Shown here: positions 39,586 through 48,019 of the stretch, piece by piece
How positions within the stretch are numbered: position 1 is the first letter of the stretch
Layout: every line of letters starts with the position of its first letter
Source: an uncultured Spartobacteria bacterium
Lineage (GTDB): Bacteria; Verrucomicrobiota; Verrucomicrobiia; Chthoniobacterales; Chthoniobacteraceae
Direction: 5' to 3'
Assembly: GCA_903882875.1 (NCBI GenBank)
Contig: CAIRYQ010000015.1
Span: 124,001-188,000 of the forward strand
Length of the DNA: 64,000 nt
Notes under the pieces: model-generated
Told to the model about the DNA's origin: nothing
The model's database searches: none
What the model saw: only the letters and a program-made list of their open reading frames with translations
Made by a program: the position numbers and the translations under genes

Positions 39586-39614
39586 TTGCAAAGCGCGCTC
39601 TCTCGTCGTAGTCT
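39586..39614 (+). promoter_or_regulatory. Possible promoter of the ubact-proteasome operon
   Basis: TTGCAA at 39586-39591 and TAGTCT at 39609-39614 are separated by 17 bases, close to the sigma-70 consensus. They would place the transcription start at or next to the ubact ATG (39620), giving a leaderless message. This fits the absence of any Shine-Dalgarno sequence. It is a prediction from pattern only. Confidence 0.3.
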
Positions 39615-39619
39615 GCGAC

Positions 39620-39796
39620 ATGCCTGAGCGGACGCAAAAACCAACCGGCCCCGCGCCATGGGAGCGCAAACAGGGCGACGGCGACGGCCCGAAAGCCCCC
39701 GACGTGAAGAAGCCCGACACGAAGAGCATCCTCGAGCGCATGCGCCGCGTGGATCCCGATCAGGCGCGGCGCTACCGCCAGCGCACGGGGCAGTGA
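39620..39796 (+). CDS. ubact: UBact (Pup-like prokaryotic ubiquitin-like modifier)
   Basis: The 58-residue product is hydrophilic, lacks cysteine and hydrophobic core, and ends in Arg-Thr-Gly-Gln. The N-terminal half is Pro/Lys/Gly/Asp-rich and disordered-looking (PAPWERKQGDGDGPKAPDVK). The C-terminal half has the ILERMRRVDPDQARRYRQ segment followed by the terminal GQ. These features match UBact, the Pup-like modifier described in some Gram-negative phyla, which is attached to target lysines through its last residue. As in Pup, a terminal Gln would need deamidation to Glu before ligation. Proteasome subunit genes follow directly, which strongly supports the identification. Neither the ligase nor the deamidase is in the window. 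Confidence 0.9.
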   Translation: MPERTQKPTGPAPWERKQGDGDGPKAPDVKKPDTKSILERMRRVDPDQARRYRQRTGQ

Positions 39797-39802
39797 AATT
39801 TT

Positions 39803-39992
39803 GTGACTGGTGATTGGTGACTTGTGACTGGTAGCTGCACCGCACACCGATGAACTCCCCATTCTCCATGCACACACCCGCTGCTCTCTCCGGCAACGGG
39901 CCCACCGATTTCCCTGGCATCCTCCGTCATCACGGTCTCGCGCCGCAGCCGCCGGCTCACACGCCAGTCACCGGTCACCATTCACCAGTCAC
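39803..39992. repeat. 190-bp element with 29-bp imperfect inverted ends, between ubact and prcB
   Basis: The left end (39803-39831) is made of GTGACTGGTGATTGGTGAC-type words. The right end (39964-39992) is its reverse complement with three mismatches. The right end lies in frame inside prcB and encodes propeptide residues 39-47, ending 14 bases before the catalytic threonine codon. A related element is at 45847-45963. Confidence 0.75.
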
Positions 39993-40674
39993 GCCCACGC
40001 ACGCGACCACGATCCTCGCGTTCAAATTCGCCGACGGCGTGCTCGTCGCCGGTGATCGCCGCGCCACCGCGGGCAACGTGATCATGTATGACCGCGCGGA
40101 CAAGGTGCTGGAGATCGATCGCCACTCGCTCATGGCCATCGCCGGGGTTCCTGCGACCGCTTGGGAAATGGCTCGCGTGCTCGAGCACAGCTTCCATTTT
40201 TTCCGCCGCACGCAACTCGCCGAGATGAGCCTCGAGGGAAAAGTGCGCGCGCTCTCGAAGCTGCTGCGCGATAATCTCGGCCTCGTGCTTCAGGGCGTCG
40301 GCGTCGTCGTGCCGATCTTCGCGACGTTTGACACCGCCGCGGGAATCCCGCGCGTGTATTTCTACGATCCGATGGGCGCGCAATTCGAGGCCGCCGACTT
40401 CGCCGCGACCGGCAGCGGCAGCCCTGCTGTGCGCGCCGTGCTGCATCACGAAAACACCTACGCGCGCAAACCGCTCCGCAAACTCAAAGCCCCCGAAGCT
40501 GTCCTGCTCGCCCTGCGCGCGCTCGACACCGCCGCCGAAAGCGACTCCGCGACCGGCGGCGTGGATCGCCGTGCGCGCGTTTTCCCGATTGTGAAACTGA
40601 TCACGCGCAAAGGCATCGAGACCCTGCCCGAGTCAAAGCTCGCGCGGCTGTACAAGGCGAACCTCGCAGACTGA
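39850..40674 (+). CDS. prcB: 20S proteasome beta subunit
   Basis: PrcB is the proteolytic subunit of the bacterial proteasome. The mature enzyme should begin at Thr53 (THA/TTILAFKFADG), giving an Ntn-hydrolase active site. Counting from Thr1, Asp17 (AGDRRAT) and Lys33 (ADKVLEID) are both in place, so the subunit is predicted active. Residues 1-52 form a Pro/His-rich propeptide to be self-cleaved. Part of it is encoded by a dispersed repeat. ATG at 39850 is used; ATG at 39868 would shorten the propeptide by six residues. The gene follows ubact by 53 bases and precedes prcA by six. Confidence 0.93.
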   Translation: MNSPFSMHTPAALSGNGPTDFPGILRHHGLAPQPPAHTPVTGHHSPVTPTHATTILAFKFADGVLVAGDRRATAGNVIMYDRADKVLEIDRHSLMAIAGVPATAWEMARVLEHSFHFFRRTQLAEMSLEGKVRALSKLLRDNLGLVLQGVGVVVPIFATFDTAAGIPRVYFYDPMGAQFEAADFAATGSGSPAVRAVLHHENTYARKPLRKLKAPEAVLLALRALDTAAESDSATGGVDRRARVFPIVKLITRKGIETLPESKLARLYKANLAD

Positions 40675-40680
40675 CGCGCC

Positions 40681-41457
40681 ATGCACGAAGAACCATTCCG
40701 CTGGGTCGAGGCCATCGCGAACCGCCGCGAGTACATCGAGGATCAGCTCGCGCCGGGCAGCCCGATCGTCGCGCTTGGGTTTCGCGACGGCATCTTGCTT
40801 TTCACGCTCAGCCGCGAGCGGCAGAAGATTTTTGAAATCTACGATCGCATCGCGCTCGGCGGCATCGGGCATCCCGGTGACCTGGAGCGATTGCGCCTCA
40901 CTGCCATCGAACTGGCGAGCACGGAGGGCTTCGCGCGTTCGGCGGATGATGTCGCGCTGCGCCGCCTCGCGAACTACTCGCTCTCGCCCGCGCTGAAGGC
41001 CGCGTTCGAGCAAATCTACGGACCGCCGTTTCTCGCGCGATTGCTCTTCGCCGAACTCGGCCGCGGCGCTGCGCCGAATCTTTTCCTGCGGCTCGACTAC
41101 GACGGCTCCATCCGAACGAACGGCGGCAGCTTCGCCCGGACGTTCGAGGATTTTGGCGTCATCGCTGGAAAACAGAACGCGATCACGCAGATGGAAAGTT
41201 TCCTGCGCGCGCAGAAGCACTCCGGATTGAGCCTCGCAGACACGCTGCATCTCGCTGCGCGCACCTGGAGCGTCGGCCATCTCGCGCTTTCCGCAGAGCC
41301 GGATGCCGCCCTGCCTGATGCGGCGCGCGCAGAAGAGCACCTTCGCGAGCAGCTCGCACACGCGAGTGTCGAGGCTGCCGTCCTCGAAAAGGATGCGCCG
41401 CTCGCCGCGACCTATCGTGCGCTCGCCGATGATGAGGTGCGCGCGATCCTGCTGTGA
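40681..41457 (+). CDS. prcA: 20S proteasome alpha subunit
   Basis: The 258-residue protein has no catalytic threonine and corresponds to the outer-ring alpha subunit that gates the chamber. Recognisable segments are an N-terminal helix (WVEAIANRREYIEDQLAPG), the strand SPIVALGFRDGILLFTLS, IFEIYDRIALGGIGHPGDLERLR and RLLFAELG. It is closest in pattern to actinobacterial PrcA. It begins six bases after prcB, so the two are co-expressed for 1:1 assembly. The ATPase ring that would dock on its surface (Mpa/ARC) is not in the window. Confidence 0.9.
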   Translation: MHEEPFRWVEAIANRREYIEDQLAPGSPIVALGFRDGILLFTLSRERQKIFEIYDRIALGGIGHPGDLERLRLTAIELASTEGFARSADDVALRRLANYSLSPALKAAFEQIYGPPFLARLLFAELGRGAAPNLFLRLDYDGSIRTNGGSFARTFEDFGVIAGKQNAITQMESFLRAQKHSGLSLADTLHLAARTWSVGHLALSAEPDAALPDAARAEEHLREQLAHASVEAAVLEKDAPLAATYRALADDEVRAILL

Positions 41458-41521
41458 TGCACATGCTCCCCCATTTTCATCCGCCCCGTCCGCGGCGACG
41501 GAATCACGGATGGGTGGCCGG

Positions 41522-41830
41522 TTAGCTTTCTGCCGCCAGCGGTTCAGCCGGTGGCTTTGGCCGGTAGAACACCGCGACATTTCCCACCTGCATCACGAGC
41601 GTGCTCGCGGTCTTCTCCGCGATCTGCGGAACGAGGTCGTGCTTCTGATCCTTGAAATCGGTGAACTTCATTTTCACCAGTCCGTGCAGTGCGAGCGCGG
41701 CCTCCATGCTGCGCACGAATGCGTCGCTCATCCCCGCGTGCCCCAGCTTCACGATGGGTTCGAGCAATTGCGCGCGCGCCTTCAGTGCGCGTTTCTCGGC
41801 GTTGCTCAGTGCGGGTGCGGGTGTGCTCAT
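41522..41830 (-). CDS. yhbY: YhbY/CRM-domain RNA-binding protein
   Basis: This 102-residue protein matches the single CRM-domain YhbY family: LSNAEKRALKARAQLLEPIVKLGHAGMSDAFVRSM cut into its usual order, then the positively charged VKMKFTDFKDQK and the closing STLVMQVGNVAVFYRPKP. YhbY binds pre-50S ribosomal particles. The ATG at 41830 is the family start; an upstream extension to 41923 is open but unlike the family. It is convergent with prcA. Confidence 0.9.
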   Translation of the reverse strand: MSTPAPALSNAEKRALKARAQLLEPIVKLGHAGMSDAFVRSMEAALALHGLVKMKFTDFKDQKHDLVPQIAEKTASTLVMQVGNVAVFYRPKPPAEPLAAES

Positions 41831-41909
41831 CGCGCGGACGATGCGGCGGCGCCGCGCGGCGGGCGATGGAAATGTGATGCGTGGAATTTCACGTTTCGGT
41901 TCCCGGAGA

Positions 41910-42932
41910 TCACCGCGCGCCAAATATCAGTTTGCCGATTTGCGCGAGCGACGCCGTGCCTGTCGTCCCTAGCTGGTGGATCACCGTGTTCGCGGCGGCC
42001 ATCGCCATTTCCATCGCTTCGGAAATCGTCGCGCCGGCGGCGAGCGCCATCGTGAGATTTGCCGAGACCGAGTCGCCCGCGCCCACGATGTCAATCGGCC
42101 CTCGCACGGGAAACGCCGCGACGTGCCTCGTCTCGCCGCTCGCATCCGCGCCGAGGATTCCGTCGCCAGCCTGGCTCACAAAAACCGCGCGCCCATTGCT
42201 CCGGGCGCGGCGCGCGATCGCACCACGCATCGCGGCGGGATCATTTTCCGAAACGCCCTCGAGCAGCGACAGCTCGTGGGTGTTCATTTTCCAGATGCAC
42301 TGCGGCCAGCCGTGCAGTCCGCGGCGGCAGTCCGCGAGCACGGGCACCGACGGGTGCGCGCGCGAAATCTCGCCGACCGCCTCGCGGATGCGCGTGGTGA
42401 CGGTTCCCGTCTCCGCGATGTCCACCTGATCCATCACGATGATCGCATCGGCGTTCGTCGCGAGTTTCCGCAGCGCGGCGAGAAGACTGTCCTCCACAGT
42501 CGCGGGCGTCGCCGTCCAGTTTTTCAAATCGAGCCGGTTGAGTTCCTCAGGCACCTGCCCCGCGCGGTGCAGCATCGGCTTCGTGTAGGTGAAAGTGCGG
42601 CGCTCGGGTGTCTGCACAAATCCCGCGCAGTCCACGCGCGGGATTTTTTCCAGCGCACGCCGCAACTCATAGCCCTCGCCATCCTCGCCGCAGAAGCCGA
42701 TCGGAAAAACCGCGCCTGCGCCCAGCGCCGTGAGATTCGCGAGGATCGTCCCAGCCGCGCCGGGCTGCGAGCGGACGCCGGTGACGTTATGAACCGTCAG
42801 CCCGGTCTCGATGGATGTCTCGCTTTTCGCGGGATCGATGTCGAGGTAGCGGTCCAGGCAGAAATCCCCGAGCAGGACGACGCGGAGTTTCGCGTAGCGT
42901 TCGGAGAGCTGGGTGAATCGTTCCGGTGTCAT
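41910..42932 (-). CDS. PfkB family carbohydrate kinase (HldE/RfaE N-domain-like)
   Basis: The roughly 340-residue kinase has the ribokinase fold: LRVVLLGDFCLDRYLDID, GVRSQPGAAGTILANLTALGA with the GG-type substrate loop, and the catalytic Asp in VRGPIDIVGAGDSVSANL. Its overall layout resembles the heptose-7-phosphate kinase domain of HldE, so ADP-heptose synthesis for LPS is possible, but the nucleotidyltransferase half is absent. ATG at 42932 fits the family; ATG at 42959 has a weak GGTAAG Shine-Dalgarno and is an alternative start adding nine residues. Confidence 0.87.
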   Translation of the reverse strand: MTPERFTQLSERYAKLRVVLLGDFCLDRYLDIDPAKSETSIETGLTVHNVTGVRSQPGAAGTILANLTALGAGAVFPIGFCGEDGEGYELRRALEKIPRVDCAGFVQTPERRTFTYTKPMLHRAGQVPEELNRLDLKNWTATPATVEDSLLAALRKLATNADAIIVMDQVDIAETGTVTTRIREAVGEISRAHPSVPVLADCRRGLHGWPQCIWKMNTHELSLLEGVSENDPAAMRGAIARRARSNGRAVFVSQAGDGILGADASGETRHVAAFPVRGPIDIVGAGDSVSANLTMALAAGATISEAMEMAMAAANTVIHQLGTTGTASLAQIGKLIFGAR

Positions 42933-43005
42933 GAATGAGCCGCTGATGATGCGCGGCATTTCTTACCGTGCGTGCAATGCAGGTCAATCTGCGGCGCGCG
43001 TTCGC

Positions 43006-44292
43006 CTACTTTGCCGGCACCGCGCCTTTCGCGCCGATGCAGATGAGATGCTTCAATCCGCGCACGAACATCCGGCCTCCTGCGAATGCCGGGCTCGCGA
43101 AAGCCGGTTCGCCGAGCGAGGAACGCGAGACCTCCTTGAACTCCCGTGCAGCCGCAGCCACGACGACTGTGCCTTTCGCTGTGATCAGCACGAGCTTGTC
43201 GCCGACGAGGCTCGGCGACGCCTTGCACTCCTCGCCGAGTTCGTGCTCCCACTGCTTCTTTCCGTCCTTCGCGTCGTAGCACGTCACCATCCCTTGCGAA
43301 TCCACGATGAAGACCAGCTCGCCGTTGCTCACGGGGCTCGTGATGTCCGGGATGCCGTCCTCCGCCTTCCATCCGATGTGCGTCTGCGTCACGTCGCCGC
43401 TGCCGTCGGGCCGGATCGGTTGCAACGAGTGCGTGGGGCTGATCGTGAACAGCGTGCCGCCTGCAAAAATTGGCGACGGCGTGACCTCGCCATCGAGTGT
43501 TTCGGCACGCCACAGCTCCGCGCCGTCCTTCGGCGAATACGCGATGACCCACGGCAACGCGAGTGTGATGAGCTGCGTCTTGCCCGCGGCTTCGATCACG
43601 ATCGGTGTTGCCCACGACGCGCCGACATTTCGCTCCTTCTCCCACACGGCTGTGCCGCTCGCGCCATCGAATGCAAAGAGCCTGCTGAGCTTGTCGTCCG
43701 CCTCGCCCTGATCGATCTGAACGATCACGCGGTCCTGCCAAGTCGCGAGCGACGATGCGTGGCCGTACGCATTCTTTGGAATGGCAAGGTGCTTCGCCCA
43801 CGCGACGCTGCCGTCGAAATTGAACGCCGCGAGATCGCCGTTCGCGAAGATCGCGTACGCGCGGCGTCCGTCCGTCGCGACGGTCGGTGCGGCCATGCCG
43901 CTCTGGTCCGGTGCCTCCTGCTTTTCATCAGCGTCGCGTTCGAGCTTCGGCACCGCAGTCCGCCAGAGGAGTTTTCCGCTCTGCACATCGAAGCACATCA
44001 CCTCGCACTTCGTGTCATCACCGCCGGAGAGGAACACGCGATCTCCCCACACGACGGGTGAATTGAATCCCATCGCTGGCACGGCAGCGGACCACGCGAT
44101 GTTTGCGCCGCTCTTCACATCGAAGGTCAGCGGCACCTCGCCCTGTGCGACGCCCCCGCCGTCGGCTCCTCGGAAACGCGGCCAGTTTCCGCGGTATTCT
44201 TCCGGCGTCGGCAGGTCGGCGGCGGACACGATGGTCGCACCGGTGATTGCAATGAGTGACAGGATGAGCGTGCCGACGCGGCGGGTGTTCAT
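43006..44292 (-). CDS. Secreted PQQ-like beta-propeller repeat protein
   Basis: This 428-residue protein has a signal peptide (MNTRRVGTLILSLIAITGATIVSA) followed by NWPRFRGADGGGVAQGE. It then has repeated beta-propeller blades with the W/G-rich PQQ-like pattern (SPVVWGDRVFLSGGDDTKCEV, VMCFDVQSGKLLWRTAV, AFDGASGTAVWEKERN). The WPxFRGxDGxG opening is typical of a very abundant exported propeller family in Planctomycetota and Verrucomicrobiota. No dehydrogenase active site is visible, so PQQ binding is doubtful and a scaffold role is likelier. It is divergent from mnmE. Confidence 0.88.
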   Translation of the reverse strand: MNTRRVGTLILSLIAITGATIVSAADLPTPEEYRGNWPRFRGADGGGVAQGEVPLTFDVKSGANIAWSAAVPAMGFNSPVVWGDRVFLSGGDDTKCEVMCFDVQSGKLLWRTAVPKLERDADEKQEAPDQSGMAAPTVATDGRRAYAIFANGDLAAFNFDGSVAWAKHLAIPKNAYGHASSLATWQDRVIVQIDQGEADDKLSRLFAFDGASGTAVWEKERNVGASWATPIVIEAAGKTQLITLALPWVIAYSPKDGAELWRAETLDGEVTPSPIFAGGTLFTISPTHSLQPIRPDGSGDVTQTHIGWKAEDGIPDITSPVSNGELVFIVDSQGMVTCYDAKDGKKQWEHELGEECKASPSLVGDKLVLITAKGTVVVAAAAREFKEVSRSSLGEPAFASPAFAGGRMFVRGLKHLICIGAKGAVPAK

Positions 44293-44445
44293 GAGCGGAT
44301 CAGGTTTCCCCGAGTAATGCCGTGAATCGGCATCTTGAGCAGAAAAATCTTGTCTGCGCGGATGCTCTGTCTGCGAGGCACTCTCCGTCGGACGACGGCC
44401 AAGCGGGTCTTTTCAAATGCTTCGCAGGCCCGGTAGGGTGCGATC

Positions 44446-45795
44446 ATGAATGACACCATCGCAGCGATCAGCACCGCATTCGGCGAGGCGGCGATCGCCG
44501 TGCTGCGGCTGAGCGGGGCGCGCGCGGTGGAGATTGCGGATGCTGTCTTCCGATCCAAAATGCGCGCGAGTGAACTCCCCGCGCGCGTCGTGCAGTTCGG
44601 CAGCATTTTCGACGGGGACACGCGGCTCGATGATGTGCTGCTGACGGTCTTCCGCGCGCCCGCGAGCTACACGGGCGAGGATGTGGTGGAGATTTCCTGC
44701 CACGGCGGCGTGCTCGTGTCGCGGCGCATCCTGGAGGTTCTGTTGCGTGCGGGCGCACGCAGCGCGGAGCCGGGGGAGTTCACGCAGCGCGCATTTTTGA
44801 ACCGCAAGCTGGACCTCACGCAGGCGGAGGCGGTGATGGATGTCATAAGCGCGCAGACGGACCTCGCGCTCCGCGCGGCGAACGAACAACTCGAAGGCCG
44901 GCTCGGCGCGCGCATTCGTGAATTGCGCGCCGCCGTGCTCGACACGCTCGCGCAGGTCGAGGCGTACATTGATTTTCCCGACGAGGACATTTCACCCGAG
45001 ACGGGCGCTGCGCTGCGCGGGCGAATCGAGAACGCGATCGCGGATGTCGGCGCGCTGCTCGCGACGGCGGGGCAGGGGAAGGTCCTGCGCGAGGGATTGC
45101 GCACAGTGATTTTCGGCGCGCCGAATGTGGGGAAATCTTCGCTGCTGAACCGGCTGCTCGGCTACGAGCGCGCCATCGTGAGCCACCACCCCGGCACGAC
45201 GCGCGACGTGCTGGAGGAGACGATCAACGTCCGCGGCATCCCCGTGCGGCTGATGGACACGGCGGGCATCCGCGAGAGCGCGGATGAATTGGAGCAAGCG
45301 GGGATGGAGCGCACACGCCAGGCGATGGAGCGCGCGGATCTCGTGCTGCATTTGGCCGAAGTGCCGCGCGCGCCGCTGGAGCAATTCGGCGGGCTCGCGC
45401 TGGAGTCATTTGTCGGCGCGCCGCGCACGCTGTTCGTCCTGAACAAGTGCGACCTCGGCGAGCACGCGGGCTGGAGCGGCGTGGATGCCGTGCGCATCTC
45501 ATGCACGAGCGGCGAGGGGATGGACGCGCTCACCGCCGCGATTGAAACGAAGGCGCTCGGCGGCGCAGCGAAGGCGGGCTGGAGCGTGGCGATCAACGCG
45601 CGCCATCAGGCGTGTCTGGAAACGGCGCGTGATTTTCTCCAAGCCGCACTCGGGGCATTCGATCAGGCGCTGTCTCCGGAATTCATTGCTGAGGAATTGC
45701 GCGCCGCGATGGACGCCATCGGCGACATCGTGGGCCGCGCGGACACCGAAGAATTGCTCGGCGTGATCTTCGGGCAGTTCTGTATCGGGAAGTAG
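44446..45795 (+). CDS. mnmE: tRNA-5-carboxymethylaminomethyl-uridine GTPase MnmE
   Basis: MnmE with MnmG modifies the wobble uridine of several tRNAs. The 449-residue protein has the N-terminal folate-binding domain (TIAAISTAFGEAAIAVLRLS, FRAPASYTGEDVVEISCHGG, EPGEFTQRAFLNRKLDLTQAEAV) and a G domain with GAPNVGKSSLLN near residue 224, PGTTRD, DTAGIRE and NKCD. It ends in the catalytic C-terminal FCIGK with the conserved Cys. The start is ATG 44446. mnmG is not in the window. Confidence 0.97.
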   Translation: MNDTIAAISTAFGEAAIAVLRLSGARAVEIADAVFRSKMRASELPARVVQFGSIFDGDTRLDDVLLTVFRAPASYTGEDVVEISCHGGVLVSRRILEVLLRAGARSAEPGEFTQRAFLNRKLDLTQAEAVMDVISAQTDLALRAANEQLEGRLGARIRELRAAVLDTLAQVEAYIDFPDEDISPETGAALRGRIENAIADVGALLATAGQGKVLREGLRTVIFGAPNVGKSSLLNRLLGYERAIVSHHPGTTRDVLEETINVRGIPVRLMDTAGIRESADELEQAGMERTRQAMERADLVLHLAEVPRAPLEQFGGLALESFVGAPRTLFVLNKCDLGEHAGWSGVDAVRISCTSGEGMDALTAAIETKALGGAAKAGWSVAINARHQACLETARDFLQAALGAFDQALSPEFIAEELRAAMDAIGDIVGRADTEELLGVIFGQFCIGK

Positions 45796-45846
45796 CGTCG
45801 GGATGGAAGCGCGGCGGATGTGGCGAACGCGGCGTGCTTCGGGGCC

Positions 45847-45963
45847 GTGACTGGTAAATAGTGACTGCTTCTCTGTCCGCGCAAACATTGTGATTCCCAC
45901 GATGGCGGAGATGCGACGGCATGAGGGTACGCTGGAATAAGCAGCCCACCAATCACCAGTCAC
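45847..45963. repeat. 117-bp element with GTGACTGGT inverted ends
   Basis: GTGACTGGTAAATAGTGACT at the left end (45847-45866) and ACCAATCACCAGTCAC at the right end (45948-45963) are imperfect inverted copies, matching the ends of the 190-bp element at 39803-39992. It lies between mnmE and a convergent esterase gene and has no coding potential. Confidence 0.6.
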
Positions 45964-46006
45964 ACCTCGGCAGCACGATTGCGTGTGCCGTACCATACGC
46001 GTGCGC

Positions 46007-46873
46007 CTACTTCGCGTAGTCTCGCCACAGCCAGCGCAGTACGTCGGGCAGAATCGCCGTGCCCTGCTTTCCACTGTGTCCGCCGGTGCCGAGTTCGAAT
46101 TTGTGATCGTAGCCCGCGAATGACAGCGCGGCGTCCATATCCTTGTTTGAGAGCGGCCAGAGGCCGTGGAGATTGTCGAGGTCGGCGGCGCCGTCCTGCA
46201 GGAAGACGCGCAGCGGCTTCGGCTTGTCCTTCGTCTTGCGGATGAGCGCGGGGTAGTCGTAGCCGCCGCGGATGTTCGTGAAGCTTCCGATGTAGCTGAT
46301 GACCTTGTGAAACTGCTCCGGCCGCTCCCACGCGAGCGTGAATGCCGCGATGCCGCCGCTGCTCGTGCCGCACGTGCCCCAGCCTGCGGGATCGTCGGTG
46401 AGCTTCACGAGCTTGCGGACCTCGGGAAGAATTTCCTCAGCGACAAAGCGCGCATTCAGGTCGCCCATCGAATCGTATTCGTAGCTGCGGTTGCTGCGCG
46501 CGGCCTTGCCCGGTTCGCTCGCGGGCACGGTGCCGGGGCTGATGAAAATGCCGACAGTCACCGGCATGTCCTTCTTCGCGATCAGATTGTCGAACACAAC
46601 CGGCACTCGGAATCCGCTATCGGGTTTCGCAAAGCCTCCGCCGTCGAAGAACACCATCGCGCACGCGGGCTTCGCGGCGTCGTATTGCTTCGGCACGTAG
46701 AGCCACCAGTCGCGCGTCGTGCCGGGGAAGAGCTTGCTCGTGGTGAACGTGAACTTCGTCACGACACCCTGCGGCACGCCCTGCTGCGGCAGCGAATCGG
46801 GGCCGAGCGGGTATTCTTCGGCGGCAAATGAGCTGGCAGTGATGGCGAGTGCGAGGAGGAAAAGCGGGCGCAT
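46007..46873 (-). CDS. Secreted esterase of the enterochelin-esterase (Fes/XynZ-like) type
   Basis: The 288-residue protein has a signal peptide (MRPLFLLALAITASSFA) and an alpha/beta-hydrolase body: TTRDWWLYVPKQYDAAKP, CAMVFFDGGGFAKPDSGFRVP, the nucleophile elbow GTCGTSSGGIAAF with Ser in TSSGG, an Asp in VFLQDGAADL and a His in ELGTGGHSGKQG. The family de-esterifies plant polysaccharides, as feruloyl esterase does, or siderophores. ATG at 46873 is the signal-peptide start; the frame is open to 46909. It is likely followed by or co-transcribed after the TolB-like gene (143-base gap). Confidence 0.85.
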   Translation of the reverse strand: MRPLFLLALAITASSFAAEEYPLGPDSLPQQGVPQGVVTKFTFTTSKLFPGTTRDWWLYVPKQYDAAKPACAMVFFDGGGFAKPDSGFRVPVVFDNLIAKKDMPVTVGIFISPGTVPASEPGKAARSNRSYEYDSMGDLNARFVAEEILPEVRKLVKLTDDPAGWGTCGTSSGGIAAFTLAWERPEQFHKVISYIGSFTNIRGGYDYPALIRKTKDKPKPLRVFLQDGAADLDNLHGLWPLSNKDMDAALSFAGYDHKFELGTGGHSGKQGTAILPDVLRWLWRDYAK

Positions 46874-47016
46874 GGCCGTGTTTATGAGCGGTGTGCGCAG
46901 CTTCGGCAAATGATCTCGAACTGTTCATCCGCTGGCTGCCGGACGGGCGACTGAACGGGGCGATGGAAACCGCAGTTGCCGAAAACGGATCGGAGCCGTG
47001 CTGCGAGGGGCGGCGA

Positions 47017-47907
47017 TTAGCGCGACACGCTCGGTGAGTTCGCCTTTTTGATGAGCAGCTTGCGCTCTTTTCCGGGCAGGGCCATGCGTTGCAACGACGC
47101 TTCCTTTTCGCCGACCTCCTGGCCGGCGAAGAGGATATCCTCTGCGCTGAGCCAGCAGCCAGCCCATCCAAAGTATCCCTTCGGAGTCAAACGCGTGGCT
47201 TTCTGCGTCGTCAAATCAAACGTCCACAACGCGGGCGGCGGACCCTCCCAGTCCTTGCGTTTCACGATTTCATTCATCTCCACGTCCATGAGCAGCGTGC
47301 CGCCGTCCGGCGAGACGGCGAAGTGCGATGCGCTGCTGAAGGAGCCCTTGGGAATGAATGCATCAAGGGTCCAGCTTTTGAGTTCGGCACCGTCGGTCCC
47401 GACTTGTAAAATTTTGCTGAGATCCTGAATGTAGAGCGAGCGGCCGTCGGGAGCCCAGCAGGCCGACCAGAAGGAGTTGTTTTTTTCCGCGGCCTTTTTC
47501 AGGTAGCGGAAGCCGGTGCCGTCCGCTTTGACGAGGCCGAGGTGCCATTCGTTGTCGGTGTAGATGCTGAAAAGAAGCTGCGTGCCGTCCGGCGACCAGA
47601 CGGGGCGGAAGCAATTGTCGCTCGGGATTTGGTTTTTGAAGATGGTCACTTTTCCCGTCGCAACGTCGGCGACGGCGATGTTGCGGGCCGGGCCGTCCTT
47701 GCCGGCGGAGTGCGTGAACGCGATCCGGGTGCCGTCCGGCGAAATCTCCGAATCGGAGCCGGTGGCGATCTTCTTCGCGCCGGTGCCGTCCGACTTTGCC
47801 ACCCACACGGCGTCACCGCGCTCGAAGCCCAGCATCCGCGGTACATCCGCGGCGAAGCTCATGGAGATCAGGAAGACGAAAGCAGCGGAGATAAGCGAGC
47901 GCGTCAT
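47017..47907 (-). CDS. Secreted TolB/WD40-like beta-propeller protein
   Basis: The 296-residue protein has a signal peptide (MTRSLISAAFVFLISMSFAA) and propeller blades with the PD40-type repeat: SEISPDGTRIAFTHSAG, RPVWSPDGTQLLFSIY, ACWAPDGRSLYIQD and FAVSPDGGTLLMDV. Four or more SPDG/APDG motifs support a TolB-like periplasmic propeller, here without the TolB N-domain. It probably binds protein or cell-wall ligands. It is divergent from a small secreted protein. Confidence 0.82.
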   Translation of the reverse strand: MTRSLISAAFVFLISMSFAADVPRMLGFERGDAVWVAKSDGTGAKKIATGSDSEISPDGTRIAFTHSAGKDGPARNIAVADVATGKVTIFKNQIPSDNCFRPVWSPDGTQLLFSIYTDNEWHLGLVKADGTGFRYLKKAAEKNNSFWSACWAPDGRSLYIQDLSKILQVGTDGAELKSWTLDAFIPKGSFSSASHFAVSPDGGTLLMDVEMNEIVKRKDWEGPPPALWTFDLTTQKATRLTPKGYFGWAGCWLSAEDILFAGQEVGEKEASLQRMALPGKERKLLIKKANSPSVSR

Positions 47908-48019
47908 GCGTTGAATGATGTGGACTCTGGAGCGGTGTGGGCAAGCAGGATTGGGGCGAATCTGCTGGGCGTCGGCCGGTGTTTCCCGCTACAAAAAATT
48001 GCAGTTCATCCTCAATTCC

